Assembly: GCA_008973525.1 (NCBI GenBank)
Contig: WACJ01000377.1
Span: 1-64,000 of the forward strand
Direction of reading: 5' to 3'
Length of the DNA: 64,000 bases
From: Stenopsyche tienmushanensis
Lineage: Eukaryota > Arthropoda > Insecta > Trichoptera > Stenopsychidae
This document shows positions 46,545 through 59,200 of the stretch, one piece after another (the first letter of the stretch is position 1; each line of letters starts with the position of its first letter). The position numbers were made by a program, and so were the translations under genes. The notes under the pieces were generated by a model. That model saw only the letters and a list, made by a program, of their open reading frames with translations, was not told where the DNA came from and ran no database searches.

Positions 46545-46883
46545 ATGGAAAGCAAGGAGAATAGTGATGAAGTAATGAGTTTTATAAGAAAGACTATAAA
46601 TAAAATATCAAGCTCGGATAACAAGGATGCATATGTATATAAAAAACTTGAGATATTACAAGAACTAGCTGTAGAAGTGGAGGAATTGATCAGTACTGGT
46701 GGTTCATTGGACAATATTCAGTGGAACGAGATCACCAACAAGATATCAATAATTTATATCCACTGGAATGTCCACATTATCCAAAGTCATCTCAAATCAC
46801 CCCGCATTTGGTTAGACGACATACGTGTTAATATTGAACATATTCAAAAGCTTCATCAGATGAAAATATTCACATTATGTTAA
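46545..46883 (+). CDS. unrecognised 112-residue protein, single exon
   Basis: It starts MESKENSDEVMSFIRK and continues through helical KKLEILQELAVEVEELI to IYIHWNVHIIQSH. Composition is balanced, not low-complexity or transposon-like, and the frame is fully open. An upstream in-frame ATG at 46518 would add nine residues. There is no counterpart in block A. It could be a small real gene, a processed copy or an exon of a larger gene. I cannot assign a function. Confidence 0.4.
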   Translation: MESKENSDEVMSFIRKTINKISSSDNKDAYVYKKLEILQELAVEVEELISTGGSLDNIQWNEITNKISIIYIHWNVHIIQSHLKSPRIWLDDIRVNIEHIQKLHQMKIFTLC

Positions 46884-47387
46884 AAGTTAAAACATGTTAA
46901 TAATATTTTTAAAAAATCTGACATAGGCAACATAAATTTTATGTTACCAATGAATGACTCCAATTGTATAAAATGGTACCTACCTAAAAGGAAGATCGTT
47001 ATACATATCTATTATTTATTATCAGATGCCAGTAGAGCTGAAATTTGCATATTCAACAAACAGGATCGGATATATTTTTACATATACTGATTTTTCATAT
47101 TAAACAATATTCATTTCATTCACTTAAATTACAATTATGTTTTATTTTCGCATTTTATTATTTTTCTTCTTTGTGTCGTGTTCCTTAAGACTGAGGATCG
47201 TAGTCCCGGTTTGTGTCAATCAAAGCGTTGAAGACGGTACTCCAATAACCTTGTGACCGGCAGTGTGAAGCGCTTGTACTAATAGAAGTCCAGTGGCTCT
47301 CCTGATCTGCGGGTAGGAGCTCTTCCTCTTCCGTGGCAATCTTCTACGTGGCCTGTTACCACCAACCTGTTGAAATTATCGTTTTCT

Positions 47388-47600
47388 CTACGAGTAATGT
47401 CCAAAAAATTGTAAGACACATCTTAAGCATGTGGTTAATAGTCTTGTTTTTATTTTTAACTCATCTAGGATAGATGAGTTGGAGTGTCTGGCGGTCCATG
47501 GGATACTCAGCATACGTCTCCAGCAATACATTTCCAATGCCTCTATACGTCTTCTCAAGTTTCCGTTCATTATCCGAGTTTTGACTCCATAAAGGCATAT
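47388..47600 (-). pseudogene. retrotransposon C-terminal fragment (RTE/Jockey-like)
   Basis: It reads MNGNLRRRIEALEMYCWRR then MLSIPWTARHSNSSILDEL. The word order ALEMWCWRRMLRIPWTA...N..IL.EL is characteristic of insect non-LTR ORF2 C-termini. Frames around it are broken and its ends are unclear. Confidence 0.65.
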
Positions 47601-48256
47601 GGGGAATACGAGAAATTGGCCAAATGCATTTTAGATGCATTGGTTATGCTTGTTTTTTTCAAATTATATTCATCTAAGACATAGCGTTTTTTGTCATTCC
47701 CACTCTTCTCTTAATTTCCAGGTCGTTATTGCTGAATTCTAAGATGCGGGATCTAAGATAAATTATGTCATCTACAGTTTTCAGCCTCTACCAGCCAGCG
47801 TGCGGATTTCATTATTAAAAGATCTAAATGTTTTGTTTCCCTTCCTTTTCGACGTTTGTGTGATGAGCAACCGAAGATAAAGAACCGTCTCCTCTGTGGA
47901 GGTAAAAAGGTTTCCGCCATATACTGTAAGTTTGTGTTGAAGACGCGTCCTCGTCCTTCTTATCGAAGCCCCTCAGGCTTATGATGAGAGGTGACGGGTG
48001 TGTCCGATTCTTTACCTGATTTGCAATTTGAGACGTTCCTTGCAGTGGGCCACATGAAGTAGCCATGACAAAGATCGTGGGTCGCATGAGATGACATGGA
48101 AACATGGCGCAACAAAATATTTTCCATGTTATTCACTATTTAATTTACCACTTGCACTACAATTTAATTCTTAACAGCTGAGACGTAATCACAACATCAT
48201 TGGTGATATGTCAAGTTAATTTATTTGATGCAAACAATATAATGTGAATTATGAAT

Positions 48257-48999
48257 TGTTAATATTATATTTCAAGCAACGCCTAGCGAGCGAGAGTCAC
48301 TTGCACAGCGAACTTGACGATATTTATTATTTTTACACTGATAAATTTACTAGGACTCACAAATGCTTTAAACTTTAGTTTGATTTCCTTACACTTACAA
48401 TACAGTTAGTTTCTGTCAGAAAATGGTGCACTTTTACTACTCGGTAACCATCTTCGTGTGCGAGAATTAGTCCAATATTATTTGAACATCACAATCTCCC
48501 TTTTTTTTAACAAGGCTTGACGAGGGTCGGCTTCAATCATAATATTGTACGTGTTCTCATCAGTCTTCAAATAATGCCTAATTTGCTGTCTTTTTGGTAA
48601 AATTTTATCAGATTGATCAGAATGTATCTTTATTGTACATTTCACAAATATTTTCGTTTAAAGGAAAAATGTCACAATAAAGATTATTAATGACATTTTA
48701 AACATTTGATTAGTATTTTGATTTACATTTTAAACTAAATCAAAATACTAATCAAATGTTATTTATACAATAACAGAAGTTTTAAAAAACTAACATGTTT
48801 GTTAGTTTATCATAACATGTGAAATCAATAGACAATTTCCAATCAAATAAATAATAATTCAAATATTAAAAATATCTCTTATAACGTGGAATTATTTTGC
48901 AGATAAAATAAGATACCTGCGTTTGTAGGTCGAAAACGGAGTAGCAATACCAATAAAACAAAACATTGATAACAGCTGTGACTTTACACAAGCAGACAT
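48257..48999 (-). pseudogene. gene C2: degenerate paralogue of gene C1
   Basis: Three blocks align with gene C1: 48999-48917 (conserved ATG exon, same donor), about 48527-48390 (exon 2) and 48365-48257 (exon 3). Exon 2 has a stop soon after ADPRQALLKKREIVMFK, and HEDGYR appears only in a shifted frame. In the gene C1 frame, exon 3 has an early TAG. This copy is clearly a pseudogene. It sits upstream of ZnF-B just as gene C1 sits upstream of ZnF-A. Confidence 0.6.
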
Positions 49000-49153
49000 T
49001 TTTTAGTCCAGTATTGCCATACGGAAAATCGCATGTATTTTTATAAATTCCACAAATTTTTACAATGTTTTATTTTATAACCGTAGTGAAAGAGAATTAG
49101 GATCACAGCAAATTTTTGTTATGATTGTTCAAAAAAATATTAAAACATGCAAC

Positions 49154-49990
49154 TGTTGCGTGAACTAAAATGTTCTGTTGTTGACAGTTTGGTCGGTTTT
49201 AAGCTGGCCATACTTTTTGTGATTAAGACCCGCCCGGATTAACCGGAAGGCGGACAAATAAGTTAGTGGGAGCGAAGCTGTAGCTTTGGGACGAGGTGGA
49301 CGTGCATTTTGGTCCCGCGACAGATCGCCGCCCCGGATGGAGGCCACGTGTCTCGCGATCATCGCCAGTTGCAATAAATCAAACGCTTTTAATTCGTATC
49401 CCTAATCCTTGTAGCTCTCCTTTTGTCGCCGCCCGACATCCTGACCGTCGTTCGATGTGGATCAAAGAACTCGGCGCCTCCTCGCATTGATTGGGGGCGC
49501 GTCCGCCGCTGATCGGTCTTCGAGACCGGCGCGGCGGGCGTGGCGCTCCGTTGCGCGGTCGTCGAGGCCATCGGAGAAGACGCAGTTGGCAGCTGTGGCG
49601 GCAGCGGCGGTGGTACGGCACGGGAGCTCGCGAAGCGGTGGCGCCCTCGCCAGCCGTAACACAACATTTTTGAATTGAATGATCTCTGCTAAATTATTTT
49701 ATTTTTTTTATTTTATGTTTGTGATTGTTGCGTGGACCAAAATGTTCTGTCGTCCACAGTTTGGTCGGATTTAAGCTGGCCATAGTTTTTGTTTTTAAGA
49801 CCCGCCCGGCTTAACCGTTAGGCGGGCAAACTAAGAAGTCTTAGCGAAGTCCGTAGCCTTGAGAGGTGGTTGACAGACATTTTGGCCCGCACAGATCGCC
49901 ATCGCATGGAGGCCACTTGCCTCGCAATCATCGAAGTTGTGTTCAATAATCAGACTTTAATTTATCCTAATCCCTCCATGGAGCTTTCCT
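49154..49990 (+). mobile_element. miniature LTR retrotransposon (TRIM-like)
   Basis: Two direct repeats of about 265 bp (49154-49420 and 49726-49989) both begin TGTTGCGTG and share GTTTGGTCGG, AAGCTGGCCATA, AAGACCCGCCCGG and ATGGAGGCCAC. Between them is about 300 bp of very GC-rich DNA, unlike the surroundings. No gag-pol is present. Polyadenylation-like words (CAATAAA, about 49372) lie near the repeat ends. The exact right border and target duplication are unsure. Confidence 0.6.
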
Positions 49991-50076
49991 CATGATATTA
50001 AAAATATAATAGTTTTGTCCCTTATCTCATTCATGTTTAAAATATTATTATTAAATCCCACCGTTAGATGGGGGTC

Positions 50077-50218
50077 TGTTGAAATTGTATACATGCTTTT
50101 TGTACACTGGCCACACTTTAGGTTTGGCAATACTTGCTGTAATGCCGCCGTTGTATGAGCTTGTCAAATAAATACGCTACACTTGGATCCCGCCGGCTTA
50201 CAATTTCCGCTCCCAACA
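50077..50218. mobile_element. solo LTR, 142 bp, with 5-bp target duplication
   Basis: It starts TGTTGAAATTG and ends CTCCCAACA (TG..CA with TGTTG/CAACA tips). It is flanked by GGGTC on both sides (50072-50076 and 50219-50223). AATAAA is inside at about 50169. The short LTR and tips suggest a Copia-like element. Confidence 0.8.
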
Positions 50219-50541
50219 GGGTCAATTCCAGTCCTAACTAAACGGATTGAAGAAAATATTTTTAAAAAACTATAAACCACAACAACGCCGTACTTTGCAG
50301 TGAGTACAATATTATATCAACAATACTGTTATTTCTTGTAAATTGGATCGTCTATCTCGATCGACCAGTTTCTGTACATTATTGATTTTTGAAATTACAA
50401 TAGTCTGGAAAGTGTACAAAAGTAGCATATCAATAAAACTATTTAAAAAAATCTGAATATTCTTTTTGGTTCTTGTCGACATTTAAAAATATCCAAAATA
50501 CCATAAAAACATACTTAATATTTCTTTTACTTTTACAGAAA

Positions 50542-50887
50542 ATGCCTGATATATTTGAGGGCTATTGGGCTTCTGAGGCAGGACCCACTTCACCTCTCAA
50601 GTTCTTCTGTCTCTAGTTCTTCTGACTCTGAAGAACCAGACTATAGTGCACATCTGGAAGAATACATATCTTTTAGAAAAGAAAAGGAAGCGAATGCACA
50701 AAAACGGCACAACATTGAAATGAAAAGATTAGACAAAATTATAGCTCTAATGGAAAAGAAAGTGGCTCAAAGGGAAAAAATAATTGCTCAACGGGAAAGA
50801 AAGTATGAAGAAAAAATGAAGGTCATGAAAGCATTGTTAAAAGCCATTTCGAAAAATAATGATATTGTAAGCATTGAAATTGTTTAG
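50542..50887 (+). CDS. coiled-coil ORF, possibly transposon-associated
   Basis: The frame from 50555 encodes a Ser-rich start, then SDSEEPDYSAHLEEYISFRKEKEA and a basic/acidic coiled coil (KRLDKIIALMEKKVAQREKII) ending at 50887. A separate ATG at 50542 opens another frame (MPDIFEGYW) that stops near 50612, so the original may be frameshifted. It lies head-to-head with a PIF/Harbinger-like fragment and may be the accessory ORF of that element. Confidence 0.35.
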
Positions 50888-50917
50888 TAATTTCTAAATC
50901 AATATTTTTTTAAGGTT

Positions 50918-51211
50918 TTATTGTGTGATAATTCTAATTTGCTTTATTTTTAAGTTTGTTGATTTGAATTCTTCAGCAGAATATTTTGGCACCACTTTCT
51001 CCACGTAATTTTCTATACGATGTTTTAAAACTAACTTTCCCCTCTGTGTGCTAGCCAAGCCATTTAACATTGGATTGTCTTCGTCGCTATCGTCACTACT
51101 TGACGAAGATAGTAATAATTGTTCAATATCACTATTATCACATTTTTGTCCCTTCATCCCACCCAGAATGATGTCCCTGCTTAACATAATGGAGTTTATA
51201 TGATCAATCAA
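50918..51211 (-). pseudogene. PIF/Harbinger-like transposase N-terminal fragment
   Basis: It reads LLLSSSSSDDSDEDN followed by KHRIENYVEKVVPKYSAEEFKS. The acidic Ser run and the 'IENFVE.VVP.YSD.EF..HFR' motif are found at the start of PIF/Harbinger transposases of animals. The motif breaks off at EEFKSTN and the DDE domain is absent. Confidence 0.55.
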
Positions 51212-51219
51212 TATTCAAT

Positions 51220-52530
51220 CAATTAGTGAGTATATTAAAGATCACAACTCCTCTCGTAAGGAGGAGGGTTGAAGGTTTGGTTTATAACGATCGCGATTCA
51301 AAACACTTTAACATAGTTTTGTTATGCAATTTCTATAATTCTATTACCTCTCATTCAAAAAATAATCTTTCAACACAAACTTATTTTTTTTTCACTTGAT
51401 ATATTACCGTTATATTTTTCAAGTAAATTTCTTTATAGATAAAATAAAAGAGCTTTTTTAAAAGTGTTTTAGCAGTATCTTTTATTTAAAATATATATTT
51501 TAATAAAAATACTACCATAAATTAAAAAAATGTATTTTCATTTATTGTTTCTGATGTTCATTTTTAAATTTCTCATAATAAACACTAAGCAAAATATTGT
51601 AATCTCTAGTCTGAACAATATTTTTAGTAAAACATTTAATAGACCGATAAAGATTTTGGATACAATATGAAGTGTGACTAATAAATCTAAACATCTAAAA
51701 AATTTCGACGAAATTATTGAAAATATTTAAAGGGTGTAAAAGGCACATCTTATAAGGGGACAATGTAAATTTTATATGGCATCTATTAAATTTCAGCATC
51801 TTAAAAACATTTCAACAATGTAAAAAACTTTATATCTACATGTATTCTCTCTATTTTAATTAGGCCTACTTAATTATAATTTAAAAGATAACTTATACTT
51901 ACATAATACATTTACTTTTTGGTTATAGAGGCATTTCAATATTATTATTTAACATAAATGTATTATACACAATGTCTCATTTTCAAAAAATTTATATATA
52001 TATGATATCTAAAATATATAATTTTACAGTGCAATCAGAATCATCCCTTAAAACCTTCAATTGGAAACATATTTATGTTATATATAGCAACCATTCACAG
52101 AATGAATGTTTTATAAATACAAATATTTTTAGTAATTTTAAGTCATTTCTGATTTGAGATCTTTAATTTGCAACAGAAAGCCCGAGTATAAAATTAACAC
52201 TTTTACAGCAACTGAATAACTCAAAGTTTTATTGTTATTACATGTATTTTAAAAACTCAATCAAATATCACTGCAAATAAAAATGGTTAAAATCTGTAGC
52301 CCTTATTAAAATAACAATAAGCCACTTGTTTTTTCAGTCCTTTTTTAAAAATAAAATTGTTCCTTTCTTCTTTAGAAAGATTGTTCAAATACTCATTTTT
52401 TTTTCACTAATTTATTATGATATCACATTTTAAAAATCAGATATCTATCGAACTGTTTTTCTTTTTTATTAAATTATTTCTATATAATTATAACGAGCAC
52501 TTAAAATCTCGTGAGATTGTGTAAAATCAC
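51220..52530. other. 3' flank of the Ig/FN3 gene, AT-rich, no other gene seen
   Basis: No coding signature is seen. The 3' UTR and poly(A) site of the Ig/FN3 gene should lie in the first several hundred bases below 52534. Confidence 0.5.
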
Positions 52531-52533
52531 AGG

Positions 52534-53242
52534 CTATGGCTTAAGTCGTTTGAACCCTGCACCATCGTGTCCAAGCTTTAATTCCTCATAGAGACTTGGG
52601 TTAACTTCTTGAGCAACTTGTAATGATTCTTGTCGCCATCCTGTACTCGCAGAAACTGAAGGAATTCCTTGATTCCTCGCTGTACCATTTGATGTTTCCA
52701 GCTGATTTGCCGTGTTCTAAAAGGATATTGTAATAAAAGTGACTCTTATAGAATATGAAAGAATTTATTACTCGGTGTTGATATCATTTAACTTACATTT
52801 GTTGTAGAATCAGCATTCATTTCTCTTAAATAACTTGGATTTTCAAATGCGACGCCTCCTTGTGATTTCATGCCAAGAATCTGCAAAAATATTTGTTTAA
52901 AAAAATAAAACATGTTTATAATTTTTTGCAGTATCGTAGCGCAGCAAGTACTGGATTATCTTCATTTTATAAAGGGGTGTAGGTTTGGTAGCTCGGCTAA
53001 ATTAATCGAGGACTCGAATTCATCGAATTTTGTGATATTTTTAAACTTAAGCAATTCAAAGTTTACCTTTTTATATTTCAGAAGCCAAATTGCTCCGACC
53101 ACAATTCCGGCAACGATAATACATGCTAATGCAATGCCAACAGCTACGCCAGTATGAGAAGATTGATCATCGAGTGATGATGCCGATGTTATATATTTGT
53201 CACCCATTGTGAATTGAAGCGGATCAGTTAACGTAGATGTAC
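52534..53242 (-). other. transmembrane segment and cytoplasmic tail of the Ig/FN3 protein
   Basis: Exon 53242-53067 contains HTGVAVGIALACIIVAGIVV, a hydrophobic span of about 23 residues followed by LLKYKK (stop-transfer). Exons 52880-52797 and 52716-52534 add about 90 residues with FENPSYLREM and NPSLYEELKLG. The two Tyr-containing motifs are candidate signalling or sorting sites. The protein ends RLKP. Confidence 0.8.
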
Positions 53243-56200
53243 CTTTAATATAATAAATTAATGTTGTATACAACGTTACATGTGAATACATAATTTTTTA
53301 TATTTATCAAGTTATTAAATAACTACTATATACCTAAATGATTTCCTGCTTTTACAACACATTCGTATGTAACACCTTCTTTCAATGTCGATATTATGAG
53401 CTCAGTACCGGTGATATCAATCTTTTCTGGCAGTTTAACTCCAACTGGACGCCAGAACACTCGATAAATTTCAACCGTGTGGGGATTTTTTGTCGGGGGC
53501 TCCCAACTGAAAAATAAAATATAATTAGACTGATTTTCGTTTCATGTTTAAATTTAGTCTCCGCCCGTATTTTTACCTGACTTTTACGGAATGCGCATCT
53601 ATTGCTATGATTCGGACATTTTGAGGTGGTCCTGGCAATTTGTGTCTTCCTTCGTGGAAACAATCGACTATTTGTCTTGTATGTGATAAAACACATAGTC
53701 GAGCGTTTATCGAGGGCTCTCCACGGCACCAGTCTAAACAGCGCCTTGGTACACCCCATGCAACACAACAACTTCTGTGGTCTGTTGAATAAATATAAAT
53801 ATTATAGGATAAATTCTACCACTAAAATGATGTTCTTAAATAAGGTATAATAGGTTGTCCCGTTAGGAATGTTAAAATCATTTCACCTTTTCTATATTTA
53901 TGATTTTTTCTCTGATAAATGATGCTGCATCGATCTAAATATATGATAGTCTGAAAGAACGAGGTCAGGAGAATAAAAGTGGATGCGAAATCGTTTACCA
54001 ATTGAGTTCCTTTAATTTGTTTTCGATCATTTTTGATTTATGGGCCGTGCATTATCATGTTGCTAAAGAATTTGGCAACGGTTGACTACATCTGGCCTCT
54101 TCGTATTCAATGCCACTTTTAAACTTTCTAATTATGAACAATAAATCTCCCCCATTATGATTTGACCATATGGAAGGACTTCATGGTAGATTATCCCCTT
54201 GGAGTCCCACTAAACATTTAAAAGAGATTTTCTACTGTTAGACCCGGCCGAGGGGTTTGTTTCTTTACCTGCTCCTTTGAATGCCATTGTCTTTTGCGTT
54301 TTTGATTTGAGTATAACACCCACTTTTCATCTTCAGTCACAAGATAGTGTAAAAACGGTTGTCTATTATCTTTATCGATTAAATCATGATACATACTCGC
54401 GCGCATCGTCTTGATCCCATCAGTAATATTGTGCGGTCTTTCCTATTTTTTTCAAGTGCATTTGAATACTTATCCGGAAGTATCCAAGCTTGTCTATTAA
54501 TTCTCGTATATTCTATGTTGGATTTGATTCAAATTTAGCATGCAGGATATTGTCATCCAATTTAAGTAATTATGAAAAAAACGGCATTCCTAACGGGACA
54601 ATTTAATATTAATGTTTGGAATAATATACCTGAACCATCGGCAGCACATTTCATTAATTTGTCAAAATCCGTAATACATTCTGGTTTATCAATAACGGCA
54701 TCGATATCTAAATAAAAACTACAAGCGTCCATGCATCTTGATGTTACATTTTGTTCCATACAACACTGTGTAATATTTTGAGACGCTGCAATATTACGAA
54801 TTCTCACTGAAACAGGTTGGACGGCCGAACCAAAAGCATTGTCAGCATGACAGTAATATTCTCCTTCGTCAGGTTCTGCTATTTGATTAATCGTTAAACG
54901 CATGGTGAATCTTGTGTCATCCTGTTTTTAAAAAAATCTATATATTTTATGAATCAATTAAATAAACAATTAAATTAATTTTCCTTCAATATTTACCTCA
55001 CTATCGGGTATGACTTTAATATCATATTTAGGTCCTTGAATTACTGGATTACGTCCTTGAGGATCTTTCCAGAAGACCATCTTGGGATGAGGCAATGCAG
55101 ATACTTTGCATTCTAGGGAAACTGAATCACCTTTAGCTGCCATTGTAATTCCACTTGCTTGAATGGAAGGAACATCTGCAAATATAAATGTTATTGTTTT
55201 ATTAATAAGATAATGCTTAATAAATATTTGTTCACATTCGTAATTAATTCATACGTGAAATTGTTATTTTTCTAGAAGCTTGCATTGGTGGGCCGTATCC
55301 ATTGTCAGCATAACATGAGATTTGGTCCATATCTCGGGTAACATTTTGTATTACCGTAACCATATGTCTAGCAGTTTCTTGTCGCACAAGACGACCTATA
55401 TAAAGAATATATATTCAAATAAACATTTAGAAATATTTAAAATAATTATTATAAATATTAAATCGCTACCTGATATGTACAATGAAATTGTTGGCGTAGG
55501 TGTTCCCATTGCAATACATAAAATGCTCATGCTGGATCCTTCCATTACCAAATTGATTGGGTGCACTGTGGGTGGCTGGAATGCCAAAAATATGCTCTAC
55601 ATTTGAATGATGTATTTTATTAATGTTATAAAAAATGATTTAGTTGAATTATTTTCATGATTTGAATTGAATCACACGAAGTTACCTCTACGAATGCCGG
55701 ATACGCTGGGTCAGTCCATGCAATTAAAGTTTCCGAGGGTAGACTTACTCCGTGTGTAGAATTTGCAGTTACGAAAATTATGTATTGCGTATTCGGAGTC
55801 AAATTATAAAAGGTATGACTAGTAACAGAGCTCTCGATTACAGTATAAGGCTCATCTCTATTCGATTTGTGATGAATCCTTAAATTATTATATTGGATAA
55901 AATGCTTTTTTAAGTTTTGAGATTAATATGCATTTTTGTATTTATAAAAATGATTGTAAACATACTCGTATGTTATTATTTCTTGCGGATGACTGAATTC
56001 TGGTGGCTGCCAAGTTATTGTTACCCAAGTGGCGGAGTGACCTGATACAGCCAGAGAATGAGGAGGAGACGTAATGCTATTTATAATACCTTTGTTCGCA
56101 TCTGGGAATAAAATTTTAAGTATCATTTATTGAAACGTATATTTAAAATTTGCTAGTAATTTCAAGTTTATTACCTGTAGAACAGTTAACAATTAAGATA

Positions 56201-59200
56201 CTGGATGGTAGTGAGGTTCCGTGCTCATTTTGAGACACTACGTAAATGCTATATGCTCCGTTGGAGAGATTCGTTAATTTAGCAAAAGTCTCCGTAACAT
56301 TCATTTGCTGTTATTGATAATTAAAGGACATGTTATTTTTAATATATGAATGCGGTTATTGCAATTATTATTTATGGATAACTTACATGCATCATAAAAC
56401 CAGACATATTTGGTACATATTTTTTTTCATAGCTTACTATAAAGCCGTTAATGTTTCCTTCATCAGGCGGTGGCAACCATTGAATTTCAATACTGTCGTT
56501 TGTTACCCTTGTAGCGTGTAACTCTTCAATTGGTCCAGGTAATAAACCAGTTCCTAAAAATATTAACAAAACGTTAGAATATTATTTCAATGCGTTATAT
56601 TTTAACTTGTAAAGCTTTTATTTGCATATTGACCCTCTTCGAAACATTGTACAATATTGCCAATAAATGCAATACAACTCTTAGCTGCGGCTAATAATGA
56701 ATTAACAATGACTCCAGTGCATAAAGATTGACATGTTTCTGTAACTCCTCTACGAGCGCAGCAACTTAGATGATTGCGTCCTAAAAATATTGATTCAAAT
56801 TTGAATATCCGATAGTTATTCTGTTTAATATTTACATCAATGATCAGTATGATACCTCCGGCTTCACACTTTATTATCTTATGAAATTCTTGACTGCATA
56901 ATCCTGCTAATGATTTGAGGTCCGTCATGCTTGCATCATAGGAACATAAGGGCATACAAAGGTCTGAAACTTGTACAGCGGTACAGCACGCGGTAACATT
57001 ATATGATAGTGATTCTTCCTCCTTTTCTTCTATTATCTGTATGCATTAAAAACATGTTATGAATGCTCTGTTATTTATAGATTTAAAATTGATTAAACAG
57101 AATGATGATTTACTTTGCTTTGTGTCTTGAATATCAGTCTCGTTGAAGGTTCACCAATCCCATGTGCATTTACTGCATCAATATATACTTCATAATCAAC
57201 ATTGGAATCTAAATCTTCCAAAATATATGGCGATTGCACCTGAGAAAATTTTTTACAGTTTAATTTTATTTTTAACTTGTATGAATTTAAAAAAAGCAAT
57301 TGATGAAAATTACTTTTTCGATCAAGGCATAATCGTTATCATCTGTAGTAAATCTGCGATAGTGTACATTGTAGTATTGGACGCTCTCACGGAGTGTACG
57401 CGGTGCTGCCCAGTGTACGATAGCATAATCGATCGCAATATTTGTGACGTGCACTCTTGTGGGCGGCCCGGGTAAAACTCCATAGCCTTGCATTAGGCAG
57501 TTTGTATAGTCGGACATGTATCGTATGCATCTAAAAATTAAAACGAGCTCAAATCATGAACGATTTGTTGGTATTTTTTAAAATTAAAACATTAATTTAT
57601 GACTCGATAGTATATTCTGAATAATTACTTGAAATGATTGTAGTCGAGGGTTGTTCCATTGCCGGAGCAAAATGCTTGACAAACATCGGGCAATCCTCTG
57701 TTCTTACAACAAGGCGTGTGATCTATTCCATTTGCTAAACAATTGAACGTGTCCGCTGTCCATGGAGCGCAAATCATGAGATCAGTGAGCTATTTATAAC
57801 AAATTAAGTATATTATTACGTTTAAAATATGAACATATTAGAATAAATTAATTAATTAATCGATTTACTTTTATTTCACCAGCTGTTTTTGGATCACAAA
57901 GCTTATTTACACAGTCAGTGTGTGTGATTCCTTTATCAGCGCAGCATTTTTTAATATCCGGTAATTCTGGTGTTTCTGCAACACCGTTGGGTTTATTTTT
58001 TCCAGGATTCAATGTAAGCGCTCTAATTGAAATAATATAATATTAGTTTTTATATTTTTAGTAAATATGACATTATATGCTTTTTAATTTAAGTCACCTT
58101 ATGGCAAAGCTTGGTAAACTGTTTCCATGTGTGTTAAACGCTGTTACAGTTATTTCATACATTGTAAAAGGAGAGAGATCATTGAAGATGGTTGAATTTT
58201 TATCAGATGAAACCCTTTGTTCGTGTGAGTCTGGTTTCTGAGTGGGACCTGAACTCTCAGATGGGTCTATAAGATGAGCATCAAACGATCTGAGAGCTCT
58301 CAGCAATATTTGATACTCGGTAACTGATGCATGATTGGCCGTTGGTGGTGACCATGATACTTTTAATGATTTTTGTGATATTGCTTCGACGTCCACATCT
58401 TCTGGCGGGCTGGGAAGTAACTCTGAAAACAATTTAAATTAAAGATTATAATGTTCTTGACAATTGTTAAAAGAAATATGAAATATTATACAAACCAATG
58501 CCTTCAACAATACACGCTAATGTTTGTTCGGTGTATGTTGAACATGAAAAATGCGTTTTTATATTTTCTGTAATGACTGTGTATTCGCCTCTGCAAACGT
58601 CTTGGCAAATATCAGGTACTCTTTCTTGAATGCAACAAGGAACATGATTACGACCGTCAGCCATGCATCTTTTGAAACATAAAATAATACTGTTATATTT
58701 GCACCAAACTCAATCAATTTTAATAAGCACTTTATGTTTATTTACCTAACGATGGTGGGAAAATCTTGTTCACAATTTTCTGGGTCCTGCCCAGTGTTTC
58801 CGTCTAGAATATTTTGTATATTACAAAATCCTAAACATGATTGAGATACATTTCTACTTGTACAGCAATCTGTATAGTTGTGTCCTCTTCCAAAGAATGG
58901 ATCTTTAAAATTAGTAGAGTATGTATCTCCGATATTATTTTCTGGCGGAACTAACTGGCGTGGTAAAACTGTGACATTAAAAAATACATCAATTTAAATA
59001 ACTAAGCATTCAAATAATACAATTAATAATGTATACGTTAATACCATTGAGCTTGTGGTAACTTCTTACGATGGGACTACTATTTACTTCACAAAGATAG
59101 ACTCCTCCATCGGTGGGCTTAACTTTTCTTATTACCAAAACCCAAACATCACCCGTTGAAAGCACTTTTTCATTTCTGTTTAAGCCTGAAATTTAAATTG

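Noticed and set aside
49379..49678. Several overlapping Arg/Ala-rich ORFs
   Set aside because: They arise because the GC-rich interior of the miniature LTR element has few stop codons. All frames are open and none shows domain features.
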